The position numbers and the translations under genes were made by a program. A model generated the notes under the pieces. It was given only the letters and a program-made list of their open reading frames with translations, was not told the DNA's origin and searched no databases. A DNA stretch of 64,000 nt from Marimonas arenosa (GTDB lineage Bacteria > Pseudomonadota > Alphaproteobacteria > Rhodobacterales > Rhodobacteraceae): the NCBI RefSeq assembly GCF_030848945.1, contig NZ_JANHAX010000002.1, forward strand, positions 496,001 to 560,000, written 5' to 3'. Numbering within the stretch: the first letter of the stretch is position 1; every line of letters begins with the position of its first letter. Below are positions 16,160-23,845 of this stretch, piece after piece.

Positions 16160-18890
16160 GCGGTTGGCCCCCCTGACAGTGTTTCGGCTCAATGGCGCCG
16201 AGGTCGCGGTGGCGCCGAGGGTGGGTGAGCGTCTGTCGGAAAGCCTGCGCGAACGGCTGGGTGCGCGGGATGTCAAGGTCGGCTGCAATGCCGGCGATTG
16301 CGGCGCCTGCACGGTGCTGGTCGATGGCGACCCGGTCTGCGCCTGCCTGATGCCAGCGCAGCAGGCCGCTGGACGCGAGGTCGAAACGCTGGCTGGATTG
16401 GTGGCGCACGAGCCGCTGGCGGCCGAGATGGCCCGGCGGTTCGAGGCCCAGGGTGCGGCGCAATGCGGCATCTGTACACCGGGGATGATGGTTTCGGCCG
16501 TGGCGCTGCTCCGCGCGGTGCCAACGCCGGACGAGCGCCAGGTGATGGACGCGCTGGGCGGCGTTCTTTGCCGTTGCACCGGTTATCGCAAGATCATTGA
16601 CGCGGTGATGGGCCGCGCGCCGGCGGCGCGTCAGGATGAACTGGGCCATGCCGGAGCGGCGATCGAAAAGCTTGACGGGCGGCCCAAGGTTGCCGGACGA
16701 GAGCGGTTCGGTGACGACGTCGCCCCGGCGGACGCGCTCGTGATCCGGGTGATCCGCAGCCCATATCCGCGGGCGCGGTTCCATTTCGGAGATCTGGCGG
16801 CGTTTGCTGCACGTCCCGGCATAGCCGCGGTGCTGACCGCGGCGGATGTTCCGGGCCGCAACCTGTTCGGCACCATCCCGGGGTTTATCGACCAGCCGGT
16901 ATTTGCCGAAGCCGAAACGCGGTTCCGTGGCGAGGCGGTTGCCTGTGTGGTGGGCGCGCCGGAGACGATGGCGCTGTTCGATCCGGATGACTTCCCGGTG
17001 AACTGGGAACCTCTGCCCGACGTTCAGAACATGTCCGACGCCAGGGGAGCGGGCGCACCGCTGCTGCACCGGGGTCGCAACGGCAACGTGATGTGCGGCG
17101 GTTTTGTTGCCCATGGTGACGTAGACGCGGCGTTGGCACGGGCCGATGTCGTGGTTGAGGGCCGGTTCGAGACCGCCTTCGTCGAACATGCCTACATTGA
17201 GCCCGAGGCCGGTTTCGCCGAGGTGGTTGGCGGGCGTGTGGAGGTCCATGCCTGCACCCAGGCGCCGGTGATGGACCTGGAGACGCTGGAGACGGTGCTC
17301 GGTATGGATCGGGCGCAGATCCGCGTGGTGCCGACCGCGGCAGGCGGCGGGTTCGGCGCGAAGCTCGATGTGTCGGTCCAGCCTTTCCTGACAATTGCGG
17401 CGCTGAAGACGGGACGTCCCGTGCGGCTGGCCTATGAGCGCTCGGAGTCGATGCAGTCGACCACCAAGCGGCACCCGGCGGACATGCGGGTGCGGATCGG
17501 GGCGACGCAGGATGGAAAGATCTGCGGCCTCCGCTTCGACGGTTTTTTCAATACGGGCGCGTATGCGAGCTGGGGGCCAACGGTGGCGAACCGGGTGCCG
17601 GTGCATGCCTCGGGGCCTTACCGGGTGCCTGACTATCGCGCCGAGGCCACGGGGATCCATACCCATTGCCCACCCGCGGGCGCGTTCCGCGGCTTTGGCG
17701 TGCCGCAGGCGGCGGTGGCGCAGGAGAGCCTGTTTGACGAATTGGCTGACAAGCTCGGGATCGACCGGCTGGACTTCCGTATCCGCAACGCGCTGAGAAA
17801 TGGCGAGCCGACGGTTTGCGGCCAGGTCTTTGAGCAGGGAGTCGGGATCGGAGCATGTCTGGAAGCGCTGCGGCCGGCCTGGGAAACGGAGCGAGCCGCG
17901 GCAGCGGTTGTCAACGCACAGCGCGACGTGGTGAAGCGCGGTGTGGGCATCGCGGCAGGCTGGTACGGTTGCGGCAACACTTCGCTGCCGAACCCTTCGA
18001 CCATCAAGGCCGGGGTGCGGGTGGACGGGCAGATCGTGTTGCATCAGGGTGCGGCGGATATCGGCCAGGGCGCCAACACGGTGATCGCCCAGATCTTTGC
18101 GCAGGCTCTGGGCGTGCCGGTCCGGGCGCTGGAACTGGTCGGAGGCGATACCGACGTGACGCCGGATGCCGGCAAGACCTCGGCCTCGCGCCAAACATTC
18201 GTCACCGGCAACGCGGCGCGGTTGGCGGGGGCTGCGTTGCGGGCCGAGATCCTGCAAAGGGCCAACGCGGGCGATGGCGCCACGATCGTTACGGGGAGCG
18301 GCGTCATCGAGGTGCGAGAGGACGGCCGGGTGCAGGCGATCGACCTGGCTGCGTTGGCAGAAGATACGCAAGGGTATGTTTTGCGCTCCGAGGAGACTTA
18401 TGACCCGCCAACGCAGCCGCTGGACGAAAACGGGCAGGGGGTGCCCTATGCCCAGTTCGGTTATGCCGCACATCTGTGTGTGCTGGAGGTTGACACCGCG
18501 CTGGGCACGGTGACGCCGGTCAAGTTCGTCGCCGCCCATGATGTGGGCCGCGCCATCAACCCGCTGCTGGTCGAGGGCCAGGTCGAGGGCGGGATCGCCC
18601 AGGGCATGGGCATGGCGCTGATGGAGGAATACCTTCCCGGCCGAACCGAGAACCTGCACGATTACCTGATTCCGACCATCGGTGACATGCCGCCGGTGGA
18701 GACGCTGATCATCGAGGAGCCGGACGCGCATGGACCCTTTGGTGCAAAGGGGTTGGGCGAGCATGTTCTGATTCCCACGGCGCCGGCGATTCTGAACGCG
18801 ATCCGCGATGCGACCGGCGTGCAGATGCGCAAACTGCCGGTGACGCCATCACGCCTGCGAGCGGCATTGAAGGAGGCGGACCATGGCTGA
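16152..18890 (+). CDS. Fused [2Fe-2S] and molybdopterin subunit of a xanthine-dehydrogenase-family hydroxylase
   Basis: A 912-residue fusion. Residues 1-155 are the two-cluster iron-sulfur subunit (VGCNAGDCGACTVLVDG, then QCGICTPGMM and CRCTGYRKI). Residues about 165-912 are the molybdopterin-cytosine-dinucleotide subunit, with AAGGGFGAK, AFRGFGVPQA and the catalytic Glu870 in GAKGLGEHVLIP. These enzymes add a water-derived hydroxyl to N-heteroaromatic carbons. In many relatives the small and large subunits are separate genes; the aldehyde-oxidoreductase type is fused as here. The start MDKRLAP is chosen for coupling to the FAD-subunit gene (8-nt overlap). Neighbours suggest a pyridine carboxylic acid as substrate, but this is inferred. 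Confidence 0.93.
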   Translation: MDKRLAPLTVFRLNGAEVAVAPRVGERLSESLRERLGARDVKVGCNAGDCGACTVLVDGDPVCACLMPAQQAAGREVETLAGLVAHEPLAAEMARRFEAQGAAQCGICTPGMMVSAVALLRAVPTPDERQVMDALGGVLCRCTGYRKIIDAVMGRAPAARQDELGHAGAAIEKLDGRPKVAGRERFGDDVAPADALVIRVIRSPYPRARFHFGDLAAFAARPGIAAVLTAADVPGRNLFGTIPGFIDQPVFAEAETRFRGEAVACVVGAPETMALFDPDDFPVNWEPLPDVQNMSDARGAGAPLLHRGRNGNVMCGGFVAHGDVDAALARADVVVEGRFETAFVEHAYIEPEAGFAEVVGGRVEVHACTQAPVMDLETLETVLGMDRAQIRVVPTAAGGGFGAKLDVSVQPFLTIAALKTGRPVRLAYERSESMQSTTKRHPADMRVRIGATQDGKICGLRFDGFFNTGAYASWGPTVANRVPVHASGPYRVPDYRAEATGIHTHCPPAGAFRGFGVPQAAVAQESLFDELADKLGIDRLDFRIRNALRNGEPTVCGQVFEQGVGIGACLEALRPAWETERAAAAVVNAQRDVVKRGVGIAAGWYGCGNTSLPNPSTIKAGVRVDGQIVLHQGAADIGQGANTVIAQIFAQALGVPVRALELVGGDTDVTPDAGKTSASRQTFVTGNAARLAGAALRAEILQRANAGDGATIVTGSGVIEVREDGRVQAIDLAALAEDTQGYVLRSEETYDPPTQPLDENGQGVPYAQFGYAAHLCVLEVDTALGTVTPVKFVAAHDVGRAINPLLVEGQVEGGIAQGMGMALMEEYLPGRTENLHDYLIPTIGDMPPVETLIIEEPDAHGPFGAKGLGEHVLIPTAPAILNAIRDATGVQMRKLPVTPSRLRAALKEADHG

Positions 18891-20370
18891 ACGCCGGAAG
18901 AGGGAAGAGAAAATCCGCTGCGATGCCTGCCCGGTGATGTGCTATATCGCCGAGGGCAAACCGGGGGCCTGCGACCGCTATGCCAACCATGGCGGCGAAT
19001 TGGTTCGGCTCGACCCGCTGACGGTGATCGAACTTTCGGACGAAAAGCTGGTGCCGTTTCTGAAAACCGACGAGGGCGGCGACTGGGATGGCGACATCGT
19101 CCAAGGCAACCGCCGCTTTGTAACAGCGGTGGGGGCAGGAACGACCTATCCGGACTACAAGCCGGCGCCGTTCATCGTCAGTCAGGAGGTCGAAGGGGTG
19201 GACATGGTCACGGTGGTGACCGAGGGTATCTTTTCCTATTGCGGTGCCAAGGTGAAGATCGACACCGACCGGCACATCGGCCATGAGCGCGACGTGGTGC
19301 GGGTGGATGGGGAGCCCATCGGCCATGTGATGACCAGCGAATACGGCTCGAAGATGCTGAGCCTTGGCGGTGTGGAACACCTGACCGGCGGGTCGAAGAA
19401 GGAAGGCCGGGTGACCTGCGATGCGCTGATGCAGCTGTGCAACCGTGAACCGGTCGAAATGGTGATCGGTAAGGATGGCGAGGCTGTCTCGGTGGTGATA
19501 CAGGCCGGTCAGCCGCCGATCATCGAAGGCGAACAGGAACGTTTGATGCGGGTCGGCTGCGGCTCGGCCGCGATCGGCATGTTCGCCAAGCAGTGGCACG
19601 AGATTGTCGACGAGGTGGTGGTGGTGGACGACCACATCACCGGGGTGCTGTCCGAGCACCAGGCCGGCCAGGTTCTGGGGGTGAAGCCCACCGGCATTCG
19701 CATCAAGGGCCGCCGCTCGACCCCGGGGCGGTATTTCCAGGTAGCCGAGCCCGGCCGCGGTTGGGGCGGGACGGATATCGAGGACCCGCTGACCATTCTG
19801 GGTGAGTGGAAACCGGAGGTGGCATGGGAGGGCTTGCGGCTCTTCATGGTCAGCACCACCGGCGAGCAATGGGCCTATTACGAGTTGGATGCCGATCTGA
19901 TGCCGCAAGCGAAGGAGGCACCCGAGGCGGTGAAGGCGAGTGCCGAGCGGATTGCGGAAAACTGCGAGCCTTCGGTGTCGTCGGTGCTGTTCATGGGTGG
20001 GGCCGGCGGCAGTCTGCGTGCCGGGGTTACGGAAAACCCGGTGCGGCTGACACGATCGGTGCGCGAGGCGCTGACCAAGGTGAGCTGCGGCGGGGCCGAG
20101 GCCTATGTCTGGCCCGGCGGCGGGATCACGGTGATGGCGGATGTGATGGAAATGCCGTCGAATGCCTTCGGCTACGTGCCGACGCCGGCGATTGTGGCGC
20201 CGATCGAGTTCACCATGCGGGTGAGCGACTATGCCGCGCTGGGCGGGCATGTCGAGGAGATCCGCGCCCTGGAAACGGTGATGGGCGATACGACGCGCAA
20301 GGTCGGGCCCGGCGCCTCGGGGCATGATCCGACAGCCAAGGGGCATTACCGCTGGAAGGACGAGGGATGA
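18883..20370 (+). CDS. 6-hydroxynicotinate reductase-like iron-sulfur flavoprotein
   Basis: A 495-residue protein I recognise as related to 6-hydroxynicotinate reductase (Hnr) of Eubacterium barkeri, which reduces 6-hydroxynicotinate to 1,4,5,6-tetrahydro-6-oxonicotinate and carries iron-sulfur clusters and a covalently bound flavin. An N-terminal Cys cluster C13-x2-C16-x3-C20-x9-C30 would bind an Fe-S cluster; further cysteines occur in FSYCGAK, VTCDALMQLCN, VGCGSA and SCGGAEAY. AAGGAGG lies upstream; it overlaps the hydroxylase stop by 8 nt. Placement directly after a ring hydroxylase fits hydroxylation followed by reductive dearomatisation. The true substrate is not proven. Confidence 0.75.
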   Translation: MAERRKREEKIRCDACPVMCYIAEGKPGACDRYANHGGELVRLDPLTVIELSDEKLVPFLKTDEGGDWDGDIVQGNRRFVTAVGAGTTYPDYKPAPFIVSQEVEGVDMVTVVTEGIFSYCGAKVKIDTDRHIGHERDVVRVDGEPIGHVMTSEYGSKMLSLGGVEHLTGGSKKEGRVTCDALMQLCNREPVEMVIGKDGEAVSVVIQAGQPPIIEGEQERLMRVGCGSAAIGMFAKQWHEIVDEVVVVDDHITGVLSEHQAGQVLGVKPTGIRIKGRRSTPGRYFQVAEPGRGWGGTDIEDPLTILGEWKPEVAWEGLRLFMVSTTGEQWAYYELDADLMPQAKEAPEAVKASAERIAENCEPSVSSVLFMGGAGGSLRAGVTENPVRLTRSVREALTKVSCGGAEAYVWPGGGITVMADVMEMPSNAFGYVPTPAIVAPIEFTMRVSDYAALGGHVEEIRALETVMGDTTRKVGPGASGHDPTAKGHYRWKDEG

Positions 20371-21224
20371 GTTTTGCCGCTGCCATGTTGCCGGGGGGAC
20401 GGCTGCATCTGCAGCACGGGCCGATCGACCTGGTGATCGGGGCGGAGGGCGACCGGGAAGAGGCTTTTCGGGCGGCGCGGGCCGCTTTTGAGGGGGTGCT
20501 TGAGGCCTTGGTGGATGAGTTGGACCTGCTGCGCCGCGACGGCTGGTCGGGGGCGACGCCACCTTGCGCAGTTACGGGGCCCGTGGCGCGGCGGATGGTG
20601 CAGGCGGTGGCATGGCACACAGGGTTCGTGACGCCGATGGCAGCGGTCGCGGGCGCTGTGGCCGATTACGTGCTGGGTGCCATGGTGGCCGCAGGAGAGC
20701 TGCGGCGCGCCTTTGTCAACAATGGCGGGGATATCGCGCTACACCTAGCGTCGGGCGCGCGGTTCCGGCTGGCGGTCACGGGGCTGGATGGTGCCGGCCT
20801 GGGCGCCGTGGAGATAGCTGCCGAGGATGGCATCGGCGGGATAGCGACCAGCGGACAGGGCGGACGGAGCCTGTCGTTGGGAATCGCCGAGAGCGTAACT
20901 GTTTTGGCGCGGGATGCCGCCGATGCCGATGCGGCGGCGACGCTGATTGCCAACGCGGTGGATTTGCCCGAGCATGCAGCGATCCGGCGGGCGCCGGCGC
21001 GGCAGCTGCGACCCGACAGCGATCTCGGTGACCGGCCGGTGGTTGTCGGTGTCGGTCCACTGCGCCCGCAAGAGGCCGAAGTTGCGCTGCGAAACGGTGT
21101 CCGGGTTGCTGAAGCAATGCAGGCAGGCGGTCGAATTCATGCGGCGATCCTGTTCCTGCGAGGACGGGTGCGTATGGTTGGTGAATGCCGTGAGGTTTTG
21201 CAGAGGGAGGTGGAACGTGCCTGA
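20367..21224 (+). CDS. UPF0280-family (ApbE-related) protein
   Basis: A 285-residue UPF0280 protein. The family shares the fold of ApbE flavin transferases, and ApbE-like landmarks are visible: VNNGGDIALHL (compare V-x-x-GGDI), GIATSGQGGRSLSLGIAESV, and ADAAATLIANAVD near the alanine-rich helix. Start and stop overlap the neighbours by 4 and 8 nt. Because the reductase upstream belongs to a family with a covalent flavin, this protein is a candidate flavin-attachment or cofactor-maturation factor. An oddity: residues 58-64 read DGWSGAT, resembling the ApbE target motif; this may be chance. Confidence 0.8.
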   Translation: MSFAAAMLPGGRLHLQHGPIDLVIGAEGDREEAFRAARAAFEGVLEALVDELDLLRRDGWSGATPPCAVTGPVARRMVQAVAWHTGFVTPMAAVAGAVADYVLGAMVAAGELRRAFVNNGGDIALHLASGARFRLAVTGLDGAGLGAVEIAAEDGIGGIATSGQGGRSLSLGIAESVTVLARDAADADAAATLIANAVDLPEHAAIRRAPARQLRPDSDLGDRPVVVGVGPLRPQEAEVALRNGVRVAEAMQAGGRIHAAILFLRGRVRMVGECREVLQREVERA

Positions 21225-21804
21225 GGTCAAGCTGAGAAAGAGGGTCGAAAGCGTCGAGGAGATTTTCCACGAGGGCGGACCGGAGGCAGAGAAACCATAT
21301 GTCAGGGCGTGGTCTCTGGCGGTGATCGAAAACCCGTTTGCCGGGCGGTATGAGCCCGATATCCAGCCCTTTATCGACGATCTGCGCCCCCTCGGGCTTC
21401 GGATGGCCGAGCGGTTGATCGACTTGCTCGGCGGCAAGGAAAACGTCGAAGGCTATGGCAAGGGAGCGATCATCGGCGAGGCCGGCGAGATCGAGCACGG
21501 CGCCTTGTGGCACGCGCCGGGCGGCTATGCGATGCGGCAGCTTCTGGGGGCCGAGGCTTCGAAAGCGATTGTTCCGTCGACCAAGAAGGTGGGCGGCGTG
21601 GGGGCCAGACTCGACGTGCCGGTGACGCATGTGATGGCCTCTTACGTGCGCAGCCATTTTGATTCGGTCGAGGTGGGCTGCAACGATGCGCCGCGGGCGG
21701 GCGAGATGGCGCTAGCACTGGTGATGACCAACGGTCCGCGGGTGCATTCGCGTTCGGGCGGGCTCGAGGCCTGGGAGATCAAGGGAGAGGATGGGCTGAG
21801 ATGA
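21217..21804 (+). CDS. DUF1185 (AA_synth) family protein, copy 1
   Basis: A 195-residue soluble protein of PF06684, often labelled amino acid synthesis protein without firm evidence. It starts at GTG with GGGAGG upstream, overlapping the UPF0280 stop by 8 nt. It shares with the next gene AVIENPFAGRYE-type, YGK-A-GE-GE-EH, VPSTKKVG-G, LDVP--H and YVRSHFD--EV--NDAPRA blocks. The conserved H, D, E and K residues suggest an enzyme. The family's reaction is unknown to me; the place in this operon suggests ring opening or hydrolysis of the reduced heterocycle. Confidence 0.85.
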   Translation: MPEVKLRKRVESVEEIFHEGGPEAEKPYVRAWSLAVIENPFAGRYEPDIQPFIDDLRPLGLRMAERLIDLLGGKENVEGYGKGAIIGEAGEIEHGALWHAPGGYAMRQLLGAEASKAIVPSTKKVGGVGARLDVPVTHVMASYVRSHFDSVEVGCNDAPRAGEMALALVMTNGPRVHSRSGGLEAWEIKGEDGLR

Positions 21805-22385
21805 AGGCGAAGATCAGGAAGCTTGTGGTGACGGTCGAGGAGACACTGAGTGAAATGGGCCGCGAGATCGTCCCGCCGACCCGCAAGGCGGTGGCGGTGG
21901 CGGTGATCGAGAACCCGTTCGCCGGGCGGTACGAGGAGGACCTGAGCGAACTGATGGAGATCGGTGCCGAACTGGGCGGGCTGCTGGGGGAACGCTGCGT
22001 GCTGGCGCTGGATATCACGCCGGAGGATGCCGAAAGCTATGGCAAGAGCGCCATGGTGGGCGAGAACGGCGAACTGGAACATGCCGCCGCGATCTTGCAC
22101 CCGAAACTGGGAGCGCCTTTGCGCAAGGCGGTCGAGAAAGGCGCGGCGCTGGTGCCGTCGTCGAAGAAGATGGGCAGTCCGGGGCAGGTGCTGGACGTGC
22201 CTTTGGGCCACAAGGATGCGGCTTACGTGCGCAGTCATTTCGATGGGATCGAAGTGATGCTCAACGACGCGCCACGGGCGAACGAGATCATGGTCGCGGT
22301 GGCGGTGACCGACAGTGGGCGGCCGTTGCCACGGGTTGGAGGGCTGACCGCGGACGAGGCGGAAGGAAAAGACGGATTGCGATGA
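21801..22385 (+). CDS. DUF1185 (AA_synth) family protein, copy 2
   Basis: A 194-residue paralogue of the preceding protein, coupled to it by an ATGA overlap. The conserved blocks are the same (VAVIENPFAGRYEEDL, ESYGKSAMVGENGELEH, VPSSKKMGS, YVRSHFDGIEV, LNDAPRANEI), while the intervening segments have diverged. Tandem coupled paralogues of this kind commonly form a hetero-oligomer with one active-site type. It ends the enzyme part of the island; the transporter genes begin 134 nt later. Confidence 0.85.
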   Translation: MKAKIRKLVVTVEETLSEMGREIVPPTRKAVAVAVIENPFAGRYEEDLSELMEIGAELGGLLGERCVLALDITPEDAESYGKSAMVGENGELEHAAAILHPKLGAPLRKAVEKGAALVPSSKKMGSPGQVLDVPLGHKDAAYVRSHFDGIEVMLNDAPRANEIMVAVAVTDSGRPLPRVGGLTADEAEGKDGLR

Positions 22386-22519
22386 GCCGCGCGCCGGGCT
22401 CAAGTCAATCATGAGAATTCCGGGGCTCTCTCCCCGAGCAATAGGCCAAATCAGGCTGGATAAAAGTCGAATAAAAACAGTATATTGAATTGCAACGCAC
22501 ACCGACAAGGAGATGTGAC

Positions 22520-23734
22520 ATGCGAATGATCAGACGGAAAATCCTCGGCGCATTGGCGGCGCTGCCGATGCTGGGGTTGTTGCCCCACGGGGTGCAGGCG
22601 CAGGACAAGATTGTGCTGGGCGAGATCAATTCCTACACCCGTTTGCCTGCCTTTACGGAGCCCTACAAGAAAGGCTGGACTCTGGCGGTGGAGGAAATCA
22701 ATGCCGCCGGCGGCATCAATGGTGCGATGCTCGAAGTGATCAGTCGCGACGATACCGGTGACCCGGCGACGGCGATCCGGATCGCGGAAGAACTGACCAC
22801 CAAGGAAGGCGCGGTGATGTTGTTCGGCACCTTCCTGTCGAACATCGGCCTCGCCGTAGCGGATTTCGCCAAGCAGAAAGAGGTGCTGTTCCTGGCTTCC
22901 GAGCCGCTGTCGGATGCGATCGTCTGGTCGAAGGGCAACAAGTATACCTACCGCTTGCGGCCTTCGACTCATATGCAGGCGGCGATGCTGGCCGAGCAGG
23001 CGGCGAAGCTGGGCAAAAAACGCTGGGCCACGGTGGCGCCGAACTATGCCTATGGCAAGGACGCGGTGGCCGCGTTCAAGGCGGAACTGACGAAGCTGCA
23101 GCCGGATGTTGAATGGGTGGAAGAGCAATGGCCGCCGGTCTTCAAGATCGACGCCGGCTCGACCGTGCGGGCGCTGGAGGCGGCCAAGCCGGATGCGATC
23201 TATAATGTGACCTTCGGCGGTGACCTGGCCAAGTTCGTGCGCGAAGGCAGCCTGCGCTTCCTGTTCGAGGACCGCGCGGTGGTGTCGCTGTTGACCGGCG
23301 AGCCGGAATATCTCGACCCGCTGGGCGGCGAGGCGCCCGAGGGTTGGATCGTGACCGGCTATCCGGCGGTTCAGATCGAGACCGAGGAACATATGGCGTT
23401 CATGGAGGCCTATGAGGCGCGCTGGGGCGAGGTGCCGAAAACCGGCTCGATCGTAGGCTACAACTCGGTCCTCGCCATCAAGGCGGCGCTGGAGAAGGCC
23501 GGCTCGACCGATACCGAGGCGCTGCTGGCGGCGATGGAGGGGCTGGAAGTGCCGACCAGCCCGACCGGACCGTTCATGTTCCGTGCGGCCGACCACCAGT
23601 CGACGATGGGCGCCTATGTCGGCTTGACCGCGCGCGAAGATGGCCGGGGCCACATGGTCGACTGGTCCTATGCTGACGGGGCCGACTACCTGCCGAGCGA
23701 GGAAGACGCGGCCAAAATGCGCCCGGCGGAGTAA
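22520..23734 (+). CDS. ABC transporter substrate-binding protein (LivK/HAAT type)
   Basis: A 404-residue periplasmic type I binding protein. Signal peptide 1-27 (ending GVQA), then GEINSYTRLPAFTEPYKKGW and the EEINAAGGINGAMLEVISRDD motif typical of branched-chain and aromatic-acid binders. The chosen start MRMIRRK has AAGGAGA 7 nt upstream. It feeds the HAAT importer encoded after it. HAAT transporters of this kind import amino acids, benzoates and heterocyclic acids; here the island's substrate is expected. Confidence 0.92.
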   Translation: MRMIRRKILGALAALPMLGLLPHGVQAQDKIVLGEINSYTRLPAFTEPYKKGWTLAVEEINAAGGINGAMLEVISRDDTGDPATAIRIAEELTTKEGAVMLFGTFLSNIGLAVADFAKQKEVLFLASEPLSDAIVWSKGNKYTYRLRPSTHMQAAMLAEQAAKLGKKRWATVAPNYAYGKDAVAAFKAELTKLQPDVEWVEEQWPPVFKIDAGSTVRALEAAKPDAIYNVTFGGDLAKFVREGSLRFLFEDRAVVSLLTGEPEYLDPLGGEAPEGWIVTGYPAVQIETEEHMAFMEAYEARWGEVPKTGSIVGYNSVLAIKAALEKAGSTDTEALLAAMEGLEVPTSPTGPFMFRAADHQSTMGAYVGLTAREDGRGHMVDWSYADGADYLPSEEDAAKMRPAE

Positions 23735-23760
23735 ACCCGCGGCGGACACGAGAAAGACGC

Positions 23761-23822
23761 GCCCCGGGTCCGACCCGGGGCCTCTTGCCAGCCAGCGAGA
23801 GGTCCCGGATCAAGTCCGGGAC
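23761..23822. repeat. Paired REP-like hairpins between binding-protein and permease genes
   Basis: Hairpin 1: GCCCCGGGT (23761-23769) and ACCCGGGGC (23773-23781). Hairpin 2: GTCCCGGA (23802-23809) and TCCGGGAC (23815-23822). Both are perfect. They fill the 111-nt gap after the binding-protein stop, a position where such elements hold permease expression below that of the binding protein. Confidence 0.6.
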
Positions 23823-23845
23823 GCGGCGGCCAGGGGACGGGGACG

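Noticed and set aside
16122-18764. Long open frame antisense to the molybdenum hydroxylase gene
   Set aside because: GC-rich codon bias keeps the antisense frame open. It lacks a ribosome site, has low-complexity Arg/His/Pro composition, and the sense protein has intact catalytic motifs.
18709-20562. Long minus-strand frame opposite the reductase gene
   Set aside because: Composition is typical of antisense translation and no start signal is present.
22478-22495. TTGAATTGCAA as a MarR operator before the ABC binding-protein gene
   Set aside because: Only partly palindromic; the similar ATAT-TTGCA string near 15281 does not align well enough to define a motif.
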